Of a stretch of 64,000 nt of DNA, positions 9,473 through 17,478 are shown in pieces. The notes beneath the pieces are model-generated. The model had not been told where the DNA came from and did not search any database. It was given only the letters and a program-made list of their open reading frames with translations. The stretch's first letter is position 1, and each line of letters opens with the position of its first letter. Position numbers and translations under genes: made by a program. Source of the DNA: Tsuneonella suprasediminis (GTDB taxonomy: Bacteria; Pseudomonadota; Alphaproteobacteria; Sphingomonadales; Sphingomonadaceae); assembly GCF_003605755.1 (NCBI RefSeq), contig NZ_RAHJ01000014.1:310001-374000 (forward strand). Reading direction: 5' to 3'.

Positions 9473-10453
9473 TCAGAAGCTTGAGAACAAGGCCTGCCGG
9501 GCCAGACCCAGCGCCGTCACCGCATCATGGCGCAACTGCGCCTCTCGCATCGCTTCGAAGTCCAGCTTGTCGAGGGCGCGTTCGACACCCTTCAGGAAAT
9601 CGATGGCGGCATTGGCCGCCGCTACGCTGTCTTCGCGGAAAGGGAACTGATCGAGCTGCCAGACGCCCTCCCAGTTGTTTTTTCGCAGGGTATAGAAGAA
9701 TTCAAACAGTTCGATCGGATGGACCGAACCGGCGATCAGATCATCGTCCCAGCTACGGAAATTGTCGTTTACGTCCATGCCGAACAAGCGGCCATGATCG
9801 ATTGCGAGCTGCGCCGCGTCAGCCGGGCTTTCTCCGCCGTAAAGCGAGTGCCCGAAGTCGAGCAATATGCCGACATTGGGCAGGCCGATCTTCTCGATCC
9901 CCAGTAATGTGCGGGATACACTGTCGAAGCTCATGTGCACACGCGGTTCGCGCGGCTTGTATTCGATCACGAACTGCAGGTCGGGGTTTTGTTCGGCAAG
10001 CTCACCGACCCCATCCATGCTCGCTTTCCACAACGAACCGTGATCGACCTGAAACGGATAATCCCACCCGTCCTGCCCCGGCCACAGTTTCACATATTTG
10101 GCACCGAAGTGACGAACGACATCGGCCGCTTCGTTACACATCTCGTTCGCAAGGCGCCGAATTCCCGCATCGGGGTTAGTGAAGGCACCTTTTGCGAAGC
10201 GGCGGGTGTAAATTTCCGGCGTGATGCCGATTACCGACAGGCCATTGCGGTCGAGCGCCTTATCGATCGCATCCAGAGACAGCGCAGGATCGGCAAATGG
10301 GAAATTGATGTCGACAACCGAAAGGTCATCGACCTGCCCCGCCAGATCGATCATTTCGATTAGAGTGCGCGGCGGACCATATCCGTCGGTCGCATAGCGA
10401 TCCACATAAGTGGCGAAGTGCCAGATGCCTGCACCGAATTTCTGATTTCCCAC
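9473..10453 (-). CDS. TIM-barrel sugar isomerase/epimerase, candidate D-apiose isomerase
   Basis: This 326-residue protein has the xylose-isomerase-like TIM barrel fold (AP endonuclease 2 family). Likely metal ligands are visible at the strand ends: [15 protein letters not shown] (D and H), MDVNDN and WQLDQFP. It begins with a GTG at 10453 preceded by GAGGA seven bases upstream. It is the first gene of the minus-strand operon below the DeoR gene. No isomerase is needed for the oxidative rhamnose route, so it probably serves another sugar. Beside an apiosidase-like hydrolase, an FGGY kinase and a split transketolase, conversion of D-apiose to D-apulose is the most coherent guess. Other ketose isomerase or epimerase roles remain possible. 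Confidence 0.72.
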   Translation of the reverse strand: MGNQKFGAGIWHFATYVDRYATDGYGPPRTLIEMIDLAGQVDDLSVVDINFPFADPALSLDAIDKALDRNGLSVIGITPEIYTRRFAKGAFTNPDAGIRRLANEMCNEAADVVRHFGAKYVKLWPGQDGWDYPFQVDHGSLWKASMDGVGELAEQNPDLQFVIEYKPREPRVHMSFDSVSRTLLGIEKIGLPNVGILLDFGHSLYGGESPADAAQLAIDHGRLFGMDVNDNFRSWDDDLIAGSVHPIELFEFFYTLRKNNWEGVWQLDQFPFREDSVAAANAAIDFLKGVERALDKLDFEAMREAQLRHDAVTALGLARQALFSSF

Positions 10454-10479
10454 GCTTCAGTCCTCGTCCCAAATTATTG

Positions 10480-10489
10480 TGGTCGACCA
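10480..10489. promoter_or_regulatory. Palindrome TGGTCGACCA, candidate operator before the rhamnose/isomerase operon
   Basis: A perfect 10-base palindrome sits 27-36 bases upstream of the isomerase GTG start, in the 68-base gap after the DeoR gene. TGGT..ACCA arms resemble operators of FadR-type GntR sugar-acid regulators, but no such regulator is encoded in this window. The binding protein is unknown. Confidence 0.35.
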
Positions 10490-10521
10490 AATGACCCCAG
10501 TTTTGCGCGAAGCCGCCCCAG

Positions 10522-11310
10522 TCAGGCCACGATGGTCTTCACACCGACAGCTTCGATCGCTGTCCGATCCGCATCGGAAATGCCCTTGTCCGTCACCAGC
10601 ACATCGATCAGGTCGAGCCCGCCCAGCGCAGTAAAGGATCGCGCGCCGATCTTGCTCGAATCGGCTACGAGGACGACTTCGCTTGCAGCTTCAATCATGG
10701 CCCGCTTCACTGGCAGGTCGGACAGTGCCGGATACGTCAGCCCCGCCGCGACATCGATTGCAGCAGCGGCCAGAAACAGACGATCGACATACAGCCCTTG
10801 CAGATATTCCGCCGAGCGCTCGCCAGACAGCGAGAGGGTCGGCGCTTTGAAATGGCCACCGGTCATATGAACATCGAAACCCGGCTCGCCACCAAGCATA
10901 AGCGCGATATTCAAAGCGTTGGTGATAAGCGTGATGTCACGACGACCAGCCAGACTGGCGGCCACTTCGGTCGTAGTGGAACCGGCATCGAGAATGATCG
11001 AAGAGCCATCGGTGACCAGCGCCGCCGCTGCGACGCCGATCTGACGCTTGGCCTCCATTTGCCCGGTATTCTGCAACGCCATCGAGCGGACCTGTTGCGG
11101 CACGGACTTGAGAAAGGCGCCGCCATGCTCCCGCACAATATGGCCTTGCGCCTCCAGAGTCTCCAGATCCTGCCGGATAGTCACTTCGGACACTTCGAAT
11201 ACGTCAGCCAACTTACGGACCCGCGCGCTGCCTTCTTCCTGCAGCCAGGCGAGCATTCGCGCACGACGCGCCTCCCCCAGCATTTTCGAACGAGAGCCCA
11301 TTCCGCTCAT
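10522..11310 (-). CDS. DeoR/GlpR-family transcriptional regulator
   Basis: This is a DeoR-family sugar regulator of about 262 residues. The N-terminal winged helix-turn-helix shows the family signature VRKLADVFEVSEVTIRQDL and GHIVREHGGA. The C-terminal DeoRC sensor domain has the ISOCOT-like DGSSIILDAGSTTTEVA and LITNALNIA segments that bind sugar phosphates. I chose the ATG at 11310; in-frame ATGs at 11301 and 11283 and a far longer upstream extension exist without a convincing ribosome site. It lies between the two divergent catabolic units and could control either or both. A phosphorylated intermediate of the kinase pathway would be a natural inducer. Confidence 0.87.
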   Translation of the reverse strand: MSGMGSRSKMLGEARRARMLAWLQEEGSARVRKLADVFEVSEVTIRQDLETLEAQGHIVREHGGAFLKSVPQQVRSMALQNTGQMEAKRQIGVAAAALVTDGSSIILDAGSTTTEVAASLAGRRDITLITNALNIALMLGGEPGFDVHMTGGHFKAPTLSLSGERSAEYLQGLYVDRLFLAAAAIDVAAGLTYPALSDLPVKRAMIEAASEVVLVADSSKIGARSFTALGGLDLIDVLVTDKGISDADRTAIEAVGVKTIVA

Positions 11311-11376
11311 CGCGCGACCGCGCTCGAAATGGGCTGAGCAAGCGGGTGAAAACTCATTTTTGGCACTGCCTTCATC

Positions 11377-11390
11377 AACGAAAAACGAAG
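11377..11390. promoter_or_regulatory. Tandem CGAAA elements, candidate DeoR-type site
   Basis: AACGAAAAACGAAG repeats the CGAA element seven bases apart, as seen in many DeoR-family operators. It lies 67 bases upstream of the DeoR start in the divergent intergenic region, which suggests autoregulation. Confidence 0.3.
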
Positions 11391-11474
11391 CCACCCACCC
11401 GGAACGGGCGAGGCTCGTAAAATTCGTATGATGACTGGCTTTTAATGTCAATTTTTTACGCTTTCTGAAATTAA

Positions 11475-11486
11475 CGAAAATTTTCG
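11475..11486. promoter_or_regulatory. Palindrome CGAAAATTTTCG, candidate DeoR operator for the transketolase operon
   Basis: This perfect 12-base palindrome is followed directly by a further GAAAG and preceded by CTTTC, so it is embedded in a larger partly symmetric AT-rich stretch (11461-11490). It lies 61 bases before the first gene of the plus-strand operon. The TTTCG/CGAAA halves match the usual DeoR/GlpR theme. A core promoter was not identified with certainty. Confidence 0.4.
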
Positions 11487-11546
11487 AAAGTAAATGTCTT
11501 GCGACTGCTTTCCTATCCCGCTATCCAGCGGTAAGGAGAGCGATTC

Positions 11547-12419
11547 ATGATATGTATTATGCCTGACTCGAACGGCACGTCAACCGGCACAATCGAAGAG
11601 CGCGCAAAACATGTGCGCGAGCGTGCAAACTGGATGCGCCGACGACTGCTCAAGATGATTGTCGATGCAGGTCAGGGGCATCCGGGCGGCGATCTTTCGG
11701 CCACCGATATCCTCGCAACGCTCTATTTCGATGTGCTGCGCCTCGATCCCACCAATCCGCTTGCCCCGGAGCGCGACAGATTTGTCATGTCCAAGGGGCA
11801 CTGTACCGGCGCGCTCTATACCGCCATGGCAGGACGAGGCTTATTCCCGGAAGAGGAGCTGGCAAGCTATCTTAAGCCGAGATCGCGGCTTAACGGCCAC
11901 CCCAACCGCACTTACCTGCCTGGGGTTGAAACAAACACCGGCCCTCTCGGCCATGGCTTTCCCGTCGGCGTGGGCATCGCGGTATCCGGTCAGATCGACG
12001 ACGCCGACTTCCGCACCTTCGTGCTGACCGGCGATGGCGAATTGCAAGAAGGCAGCATGTGGGAAGCCGCGATGTTTGCAGGGCATCGCGGACTGGGCAA
12101 ACTGACAGTGATCGTCGATCGCAACAGATTGCAGCAAGGCGCCAAAACCGAGGACACCAACGGCCTCGAACCGCTCAGCGATAAATGGCGCGCGTTCGGC
12201 TGGGAAGTCGTGGGCGTGAACGGGCATGATCATGCCGAACTGCTCCGCGCGTTCGACGCTGCAGCAGAACCGCGCAACAAGCCGCGGGTGATTATCGCTG
12301 ACACATGCAAAGGCAAGGGGGTCAGCTTCATGGAAAATCAGGCTGGCTGGCATCACGGCGTCCCCAACCCCGAACAATACGCTCAGGCGCTGGCTGAACT
12401 CGAAGCGGAGATGGCGTGA
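11547..12419 (+). CDS. Transketolase, N-terminal (TPP-binding) subunit
   Basis: The 290-residue protein corresponds to the N-terminal thiamine-diphosphate-binding half of transketolase. It shows GHPGGDLSATDILATLYF, SKGHCTGALY, the TPP motif GDGELQEGSMWEAA and VIVDRNRLQQ. A strong AAGGAGAG ribosome site precedes the ATG. The C-terminal half is encoded by the next gene in an overlapping frame, so this is a natural two-subunit enzyme rather than a broken gene. Beside the kinase and isomerase it may act as an apulose-4-phosphate transketolase (subunit A type), making xylulose 5-phosphate and dihydroxyacetone phosphate. An ordinary pentose-phosphate role is the alternative. Confidence 0.88.
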   Translation: MICIMPDSNGTSTGTIEERAKHVRERANWMRRRLLKMIVDAGQGHPGGDLSATDILATLYFDVLRLDPTNPLAPERDRFVMSKGHCTGALYTAMAGRGLFPEEELASYLKPRSRLNGHPNRTYLPGVETNTGPLGHGFPVGVGIAVSGQIDDADFRTFVLTGDGELQEGSMWEAAMFAGHRGLGKLTVIVDRNRLQQGAKTEDTNGLEPLSDKWRAFGWEVVGVNGHDHAELLRAFDAAAEPRNKPRVIIADTCKGKGVSFMENQAGWHHGVPNPEQYAQALAELEAEMA

Positions 12420-13375
12420 TGGGAGCCGGCACCAAATCAGACACGGCATTGTTCGATTGCCGCGATGCCTATGTTCGTACGGTCGAAGAACTGGCCGTGA
12501 CAGACAATCGGATCGTCGCGGTCGTCAACGACTCGGTCGGCTCTTCAAAACTAGGCAAGTTCCGCGAACGCTTCCCCAACCGCCTGATTAACGTAGGCAT
12601 TGCCGAACAGAACATGGTTGGTGTCGGCGCGGGACTTGCTAATGGCGGCAAGATTCCTTTCGTCAGCGGCGCATCCTGCTTCCTTACCGCCCGCGCTATG
12701 GAGCAACTCAAGGCTGATTGTGCCTATAGCAACGCGAATGTGAAGCTCTGCGGCATCTCCTCCGGCGTTGCCTATGGCGAACTGGGCGCGACCCATCACA
12801 GCATCGAAGATATCGCATGGCTGCGCGCGATCGACGGCATGACAGTGATCGTGCCGTCCGATCCATGGGAAACCGAACAAGCCATCCGCGCCGCGGCCAG
12901 CCATGACGGGCCGGTATATATCCGGCTGAGCCGGATGCCGGTTCCTGCACTGGAACGGACCAGTCCCCGGTTCGAAATCGGCAAGGGCGAGGTGCTTCAC
13001 GAAGGCCGCGATGTCGCGATCATCGCCAATGGCACCATGGTCAATCGGGCACTCGAAGCAGCTGCGGCGCTTAAGAGCGAAGGCATTGGTGCACGCGTGA
13101 TCAACATGGCCACGGTATCGCCGATCGACAAAGACCTGCTGGCAGATGCCGCCGCGACAGGCGCCATCGTGACAGTGGAAGAAGGCCTGAAACAAGGCGG
13201 ACTGGGCGGTGCAGTGGCCGAATTCTGCGCCGAATCCGCACCAGTACCGATGCGTATTCTCGGCTTTCCCGGGTTTCTTCCTACCGGCTCTGCATCATGG
13301 TTGCTGGACGAATTCGGCCTGACCGCAGCGGGCATCGCCTCTGCGGCGCGCGAAGTGCTGGACAAAAGGGCCTGA
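12419..13375 (+). CDS. Transketolase, C-terminal subunit
   Basis: This 318-residue protein has the pyrimidine-binding domain (NVGIAEQNMVGVGAGLA with the catalytic glutamate, ATHHSIEDIAWLRAI) followed by the transketolase C-terminal domain (IIANGTMVNRALEAA, VTVEEGLKQGGLGG). Its ATG overlaps the stop of the N-terminal subunit gene as TGATG; a GTG three bases earlier is also usable. The two subunits together form one catalytic unit, with the active site at their interface. Context suggests apulose 4-phosphate as the ketose donor, but this is inferred from neighbours and not from residues. Confidence 0.88.
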   Translation: MGAGTKSDTALFDCRDAYVRTVEELAVTDNRIVAVVNDSVGSSKLGKFRERFPNRLINVGIAEQNMVGVGAGLANGGKIPFVSGASCFLTARAMEQLKADCAYSNANVKLCGISSGVAYGELGATHHSIEDIAWLRAIDGMTVIVPSDPWETEQAIRAAASHDGPVYIRLSRMPVPALERTSPRFEIGKGEVLHEGRDVAIIANGTMVNRALEAAAALKSEGIGARVINMATVSPIDKDLLADAAATGAIVTVEEGLKQGGLGGAVAEFCAESAPVPMRILGFPGFLPTGSASWLLDEFGLTAAGIASAAREVLDKRA

Positions 13376-14911
13376 ATGTCGGTGCCTGTCCACTCTCCGT
13401 CGGCCAACTCCGCGCCGGTTATACTGGCCATCGACCAGGGGACTACCAACACAAAAGTCCTGCTGGTCAATGGTCACGGGGAGATATGCCTGAGCCGTTC
13501 GCGCAGCGTTCCGCTGTCCTATCCGCGTCCCGGCTGGGTCGAACAATCCGCAGAAGATATCTGGCGGACTGTCAGGGATCTGATTGCCGAAGTTCTGACC
13601 GCAGTGCCAAATGCGGCCGTCGCGGCGGTCGCTATATCGAATCAGCGCGAAACCGTGATCCTGTGGGACCGCCACACCGGAGCACCGATCGCACCTGCCG
13701 TGACATGGCAGTGCACCCGATCGGCTGAACGCTGTGAACAGCTCCGCAAGGCAGGAAAGGCACCTCTGATCGCGCAACGGAGCGGGCTTGGCATCGATCC
13801 GTTGTTCCCAGCCGCCAAGATCGCCGGAATGCTGGATGACACGCCCGATATTCGCACGCGGGCCGAAGCGGGCGACATCCTGTGCGGCACGGTCGATAGC
13901 TGGCTGGTCTGGAACCTCACAGGCGGGGCGGTTCACGCGACCGACCACAGCAATGCATCGCGCACACAGCTCCTCAACATCGATACCGCTCGATGGGACG
14001 AGGAACTCGCTGCTGTGTTCGATGTCCCGCTTGCCATTCTGCCCGAAGTCCGGCCATCGGACGCCACCTTCGGCGTGATCTGCGAAGGCTTTGGCGCCCT
14101 GCCGCAAGGTACACCTGTCCGCGCCGTTCTCGGTGATAGCCACGCCGCTTTGTTTGCTCACGATCCAATGGCAAGCGGCATCGTCAAAGTGACCATTGGC
14201 ACGGGCAGCTCGCTCATGGTTTCGGTGCCAGAGCGCGCGGAATCGCGCCACGCCCTGTCCGCCACTATCGCGTGGAGCCGCGAAGATAGCGGTGTGCAGT
14301 ACGCGCTCGAAGGCAATATCAGCGTGTCAGGACATGCCGCAGCCTTTGCCGCCGAATTGATGGGATTACCCGATGCGCACGCGCTCAGCGCCGTCGCCGG
14401 GCAGGTTGCGAACAGCAATGGCGTCGTCTTCGTGCCAGCTCTGGCCGGGCTGGGTGCACCGCACTGGCAGACCGATGCCCGTGGCACGATCATGGGCATG
14501 AGTTTGGCAACGCGCCCCGCCCATTTGGCGCGCGCGACGCTGGAAGCGATCGCGCATCAGATCTGCGACGTGATCGAAGCGATGGAAGGCGATCTGCACC
14601 ACCCCTTCCCCTCCGTGACAATTGACGGTGGTGCGGGCAGGAATTCGCTTCTCGCACAAATACTCGCAGACTTGAGCGGCAAGGAAATCGTGCAGGCGCC
14701 GCAAGAGGAAAGCAGCGCAGTCGGCGCGGCCCTGATGGCAGCTGCCGCAATCGGTATCGCGGGATCCGCCGACCGAGCGCCCGCACAGCAATTCATGCCG
14801 CAAATCAGCGAAGGCGACCGCACGAACGCGCGCCAACAATGGAAACGCGCGATCGCACAGGTAACCGCAGCCGCATCTCCGAATGCTGCTCCGGCATCGG
14901 TCGCCGCATGA
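13376..14911 (+). CDS. FGGY-family carbohydrate kinase, candidate D-apulose kinase
   Basis: This 511-residue FGGY kinase begins its first actin-like domain with ILAIDQGTTNTKVLLV. It carries VAAVAISNQRETVILWD, TWQCTRS, the second-domain ATP-binding VTIGTGSSLMV, and FVPALAGLGAPHW and IDGGAGRNSLLAQILAD. The first half is glycerol-kinase-like, so glycerol, erythritol or dihydroxyacetone are alternative substrates. The ATG directly follows the transketolase stop (TGAATG). Placement after a two-subunit transketolase matches the D-apiose pathway, in which apulose is phosphorylated before transketolase cleavage. Confidence 0.85.
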   Translation: MSVPVHSPSANSAPVILAIDQGTTNTKVLLVNGHGEICLSRSRSVPLSYPRPGWVEQSAEDIWRTVRDLIAEVLTAVPNAAVAAVAISNQRETVILWDRHTGAPIAPAVTWQCTRSAERCEQLRKAGKAPLIAQRSGLGIDPLFPAAKIAGMLDDTPDIRTRAEAGDILCGTVDSWLVWNLTGGAVHATDHSNASRTQLLNIDTARWDEELAAVFDVPLAILPEVRPSDATFGVICEGFGALPQGTPVRAVLGDSHAALFAHDPMASGIVKVTIGTGSSLMVSVPERAESRHALSATIAWSREDSGVQYALEGNISVSGHAAAFAAELMGLPDAHALSAVAGQVANSNGVVFVPALAGLGAPHWQTDARGTIMGMSLATRPAHLARATLEAIAHQICDVIEAMEGDLHHPFPSVTIDGGAGRNSLLAQILADLSGKEIVQAPQEESSAVGAALMAAAAIGIAGSADRAPAQQFMPQISEGDRTNARQQWKRAIAQVTAAASPNAAPASVAA

Positions 14912-14978
14912 ACACCACCGAAGAAGTGAACGCCGAACAGAAAATATCCGGCACGCCGCAAGGGATTGGAAACAAACA

Positions 14979-16274
14979 ATGACAGCCGAAGGCAAATTGG
15001 CTCAGGGCCAACAACCCGATCCTTCCGGCAAGGAGGACTGGAAGAACACCATCCTCGCCGGACTGGCCAACTATATCGACGCAGGATCGATCGTCGCCGG
15101 ATCGGCAGCGCTGGCGCTGTGGGTGGAGGCGTATGGCCTGTCCACTGACCTTGTCGGTTTGATCGGGGCATTCGGCCCCAACGCCATCGCCGCCGGAATC
15201 GGCGCGCTCATCGGCGGGCGGCTGTGCGACAAGCTGGGTCGCAAGAAGATCTACCAATACGATATGCTCTTCTACGCCTTCGGCATGATGTGGCTGGTCT
15301 TCGCGATGAATGCGTGGATGATCGTACTTGGATTTTTCCTGGTCGGTCTGGCGGTTGGAGCGGATATCCCCGCATCGTGGTCGCTGATCGCGGAAATGGC
15401 CCCTGATAAAAAGCGCGGAAAACACAGCGGAGTCGCGCAGGTGCTATGGTATCTGGGTCCGGTCGTCGTCCTGCTGATGTTTCTGGTGCTCGAGCCGCTT
15501 GGCCTGATGGCGGCCCGACTGGTTTTCGCCCACCTTGCGATATTGGCTGTCGCTCTGACCTTTCTGCGATCACGCATGAAGGAATCGCAGCGCTGGCTTG
15601 ATGCTCAATCGACAAAACCGGACGATGGCGCTCCGTTCGAACGGGGGCGCTGGCGCGATCTGTTCACCTGCCGCCATATCCGCTCGATGGCGTTTCTGGC
15701 CGGTATGTACCTGTTCTGGAATCTGTGGGCGGGGACAAATGGTTTCTTCTTCCCCTACATCCTGCGTACAGTCGGCAACCAGTCGCAGGCGATGTCGGTC
15801 GCAATTCAGGCGCTCAGCTTCCTGATCGGGATGGCGTCAATCTATTTCGTGTTCATGAAATACGCGGACAAGCTGAATCAGCGAATGCTTTTCGGCCTTT
15901 CCGCTGTGATACAGGTGGTCGGGATGTCGCTGCTTGCGATCTTCCCGCTGACGTTGCCCGTCGCGCTGGCGCATGTGTTCCTGATGGCATTCGGCCAGGG
16001 TTTCGGAGCGCAATGTTTCTTCCAGCTCTGGAGCTCGGAGATGTTTCCCACTTTGCTGCGGAGCACCGCTCAGGGCGTGATGTTCGCTGTGGTTCGGATT
16101 GTGCTGGGCGTCTTCACTTTCTTCGTACCGTTTCTGACAGCGACCGGGTTCACCACGCTGGCATGGATACTCGTCGGTTTTCTGACGATCAGCGGTGTGA
16201 TCGGGTTCGTCTGGGCACCGCGAAACGAAGGCAAGTCGCTCGAACAGCTCGATGACGAGCGTCTCACCGCATGA
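14979..16274 (+). CDS. MFS sugar porter
   Basis: This 431-residue inner-membrane permease has about twelve hydrophobic segments and the sugar-porter loop signature GGRLCDKLGRKKIYQYDML between helices 2 and 3. PASWSLIAEMAPDKKRGKHS matches the conserved loop before helix 6. The ATG at 14979 has AAGGGA upstream; a longer in-frame extension to 14883 overlaps the kinase and looks non-coding. As the only transporter in the catabolic island it is likely to import the pentose or branched sugar handled by the operon. The specific substrate cannot be read from the sequence. Confidence 0.88.
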   Translation: MTAEGKLAQGQQPDPSGKEDWKNTILAGLANYIDAGSIVAGSAALALWVEAYGLSTDLVGLIGAFGPNAIAAGIGALIGGRLCDKLGRKKIYQYDMLFYAFGMMWLVFAMNAWMIVLGFFLVGLAVGADIPASWSLIAEMAPDKKRGKHSGVAQVLWYLGPVVVLLMFLVLEPLGLMAARLVFAHLAILAVALTFLRSRMKESQRWLDAQSTKPDDGAPFERGRWRDLFTCRHIRSMAFLAGMYLFWNLWAGTNGFFFPYILRTVGNQSQAMSVAIQALSFLIGMASIYFVFMKYADKLNQRMLFGLSAVIQVVGMSLLAIFPLTLPVALAHVFLMAFGQGFGAQCFFQLWSSEMFPTLLRSTAQGVMFAVVRIVLGVFTFFVPFLTATGFTTLAWILVGFLTISGVIGFVWAPRNEGKSLEQLDDERLTA

Positions 16275-16309
16275 TGCGCCGCGCGCGCCGACCAAAGGAA
16301 GAGAATGCA

Positions 16310-17449
16310 ATGGTAAAGCGTTTCGACGTATCGGCTCTGCCTGTCGACCACGAAAGTGCCGTTCTGGCGGGTCGTGTCTCGATAAAGGGCGATCCGCGTC
16401 CGGTTATCGTTCGCGCTGGCCGGGTGTTCGACGTTTCCACACAAGTGGACACGATCTCCGACCTGCTGGACCTGGGCGATCCGGCCGATGCCTCCGGTCG
16501 CGATATCTGCGGAGTAAGCGAATTGACCGTCGGAGGGGGCGACTATGCACTGCTCTCGCCAATCGACCTGCAATGCGTGAAAGCGTGCGGCGTGACGTTC
16601 GCGGTGTCCGCTATCGAGCGGGTAATCGAAGAACGTGCTCGCGGCAACGCGGAGCACGCCGCAGACATTCGCGCCAATCTGGAGGACAGAGTCGGCAGCG
16701 GGATCCGCAACGTCACACCGGGCACCGACAGCGCGGCTGAACTGAAGGCTGCGTTGATCGATGCCGACATGTGGTCCCAATATCTTGAAGTCGCAATTGG
16801 CCCCGATGCAGAGGTATTCACTAAGGCGCCAGTCCTATCCACCGTCGGATGGGGGGCGGCAGTGGGGATCCGTTCCGATTCCAGCTGGAACAATCCCGAA
16901 CCGGAAGTGGTGCTGGCTGTGAATGCGTCAGGCAAACCTGTGGGCGCGATGCTGGGCAATGACGTAAACCTGCGCGATTTCGAAGGACGCAGCGCTCTGT
17001 TGCTGGGCAAGGCGAAAGACAACAATGCCGCCTGTGCCCTTGGCCCCTTCATCCGGTTGTTCGGCGGTGATTTCGGCATGGACGACGTTCGTTCGGCGGA
17101 ACTCGACCTGCAGGTCGAAGGGCTGGACGGTTATCGGCTCGAAGGCCGCAGCTCGATGAAGGAAATCAGCCGCGACCCGCTGGAACTGGTTCGCCAGACC
17201 TTGTCCGAACACCATTACCCCGACGGCTTCGTTCTGATGCTGGGTACGCTGTTCGCGCCGGTTCAGGATCGCAACGAACCGGGCCGGGGCTTCACCCACA
17301 ATGTCGGAGACACAGTGCATATCCATAGCGCGAGGCTAGGCACACTAACCAACGATGTCGTCCATTCGTGCGATGCGCCCGCATGGGAATTCGGCATTCG
17401 CGAATTTTACCGGTCAATCCGCCAGCGGCACGCAGTCGCCACCGCCTGA
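16310..17449 (+). CDS. FAH-family 2-keto-3-deoxy-pentonate dehydratase (XylX type)
   Basis: The 379-residue protein closely resembles the FAH-family 2-keto-3-deoxyxylonate dehydratase of the Weimberg pathway (Caulobacter XylX). It has LQCVKACGVTFAVSAIERVI, YLEVAIGPDAEVFTKAP, the metal-binding NNPEPEVVL, GNDVNLRDFEGRSALLLGKA and LGTLFAPVQDR. It converts a 2-keto-3-deoxypentonate to 2-oxoglutarate semialdehyde, the substrate of the next gene. AAAGGAAGAG precedes the ATG. D-xylonate- or L-arabinonate-derived substrates are both possible. The upper-pathway enzymes (pentose dehydrogenase, lactonase, pentonate dehydratase) are not in the window. Confidence 0.87.
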   Translation: MVKRFDVSALPVDHESAVLAGRVSIKGDPRPVIVRAGRVFDVSTQVDTISDLLDLGDPADASGRDICGVSELTVGGGDYALLSPIDLQCVKACGVTFAVSAIERVIEERARGNAEHAADIRANLEDRVGSGIRNVTPGTDSAAELKAALIDADMWSQYLEVAIGPDAEVFTKAPVLSTVGWGAAVGIRSDSSWNNPEPEVVLAVNASGKPVGAMLGNDVNLRDFEGRSALLLGKAKDNNAACALGPFIRLFGGDFGMDDVRSAELDLQVEGLDGYRLEGRSSMKEISRDPLELVRQTLSEHHYPDGFVLMLGTLFAPVQDRNEPGRGFTHNVGDTVHIHSARLGTLTNDVVHSCDAPAWEFGIREFYRSIRQRHAVATA

Positions 17450-17478
17450 CCAACATCCATTCGAACGGACAGATCATC

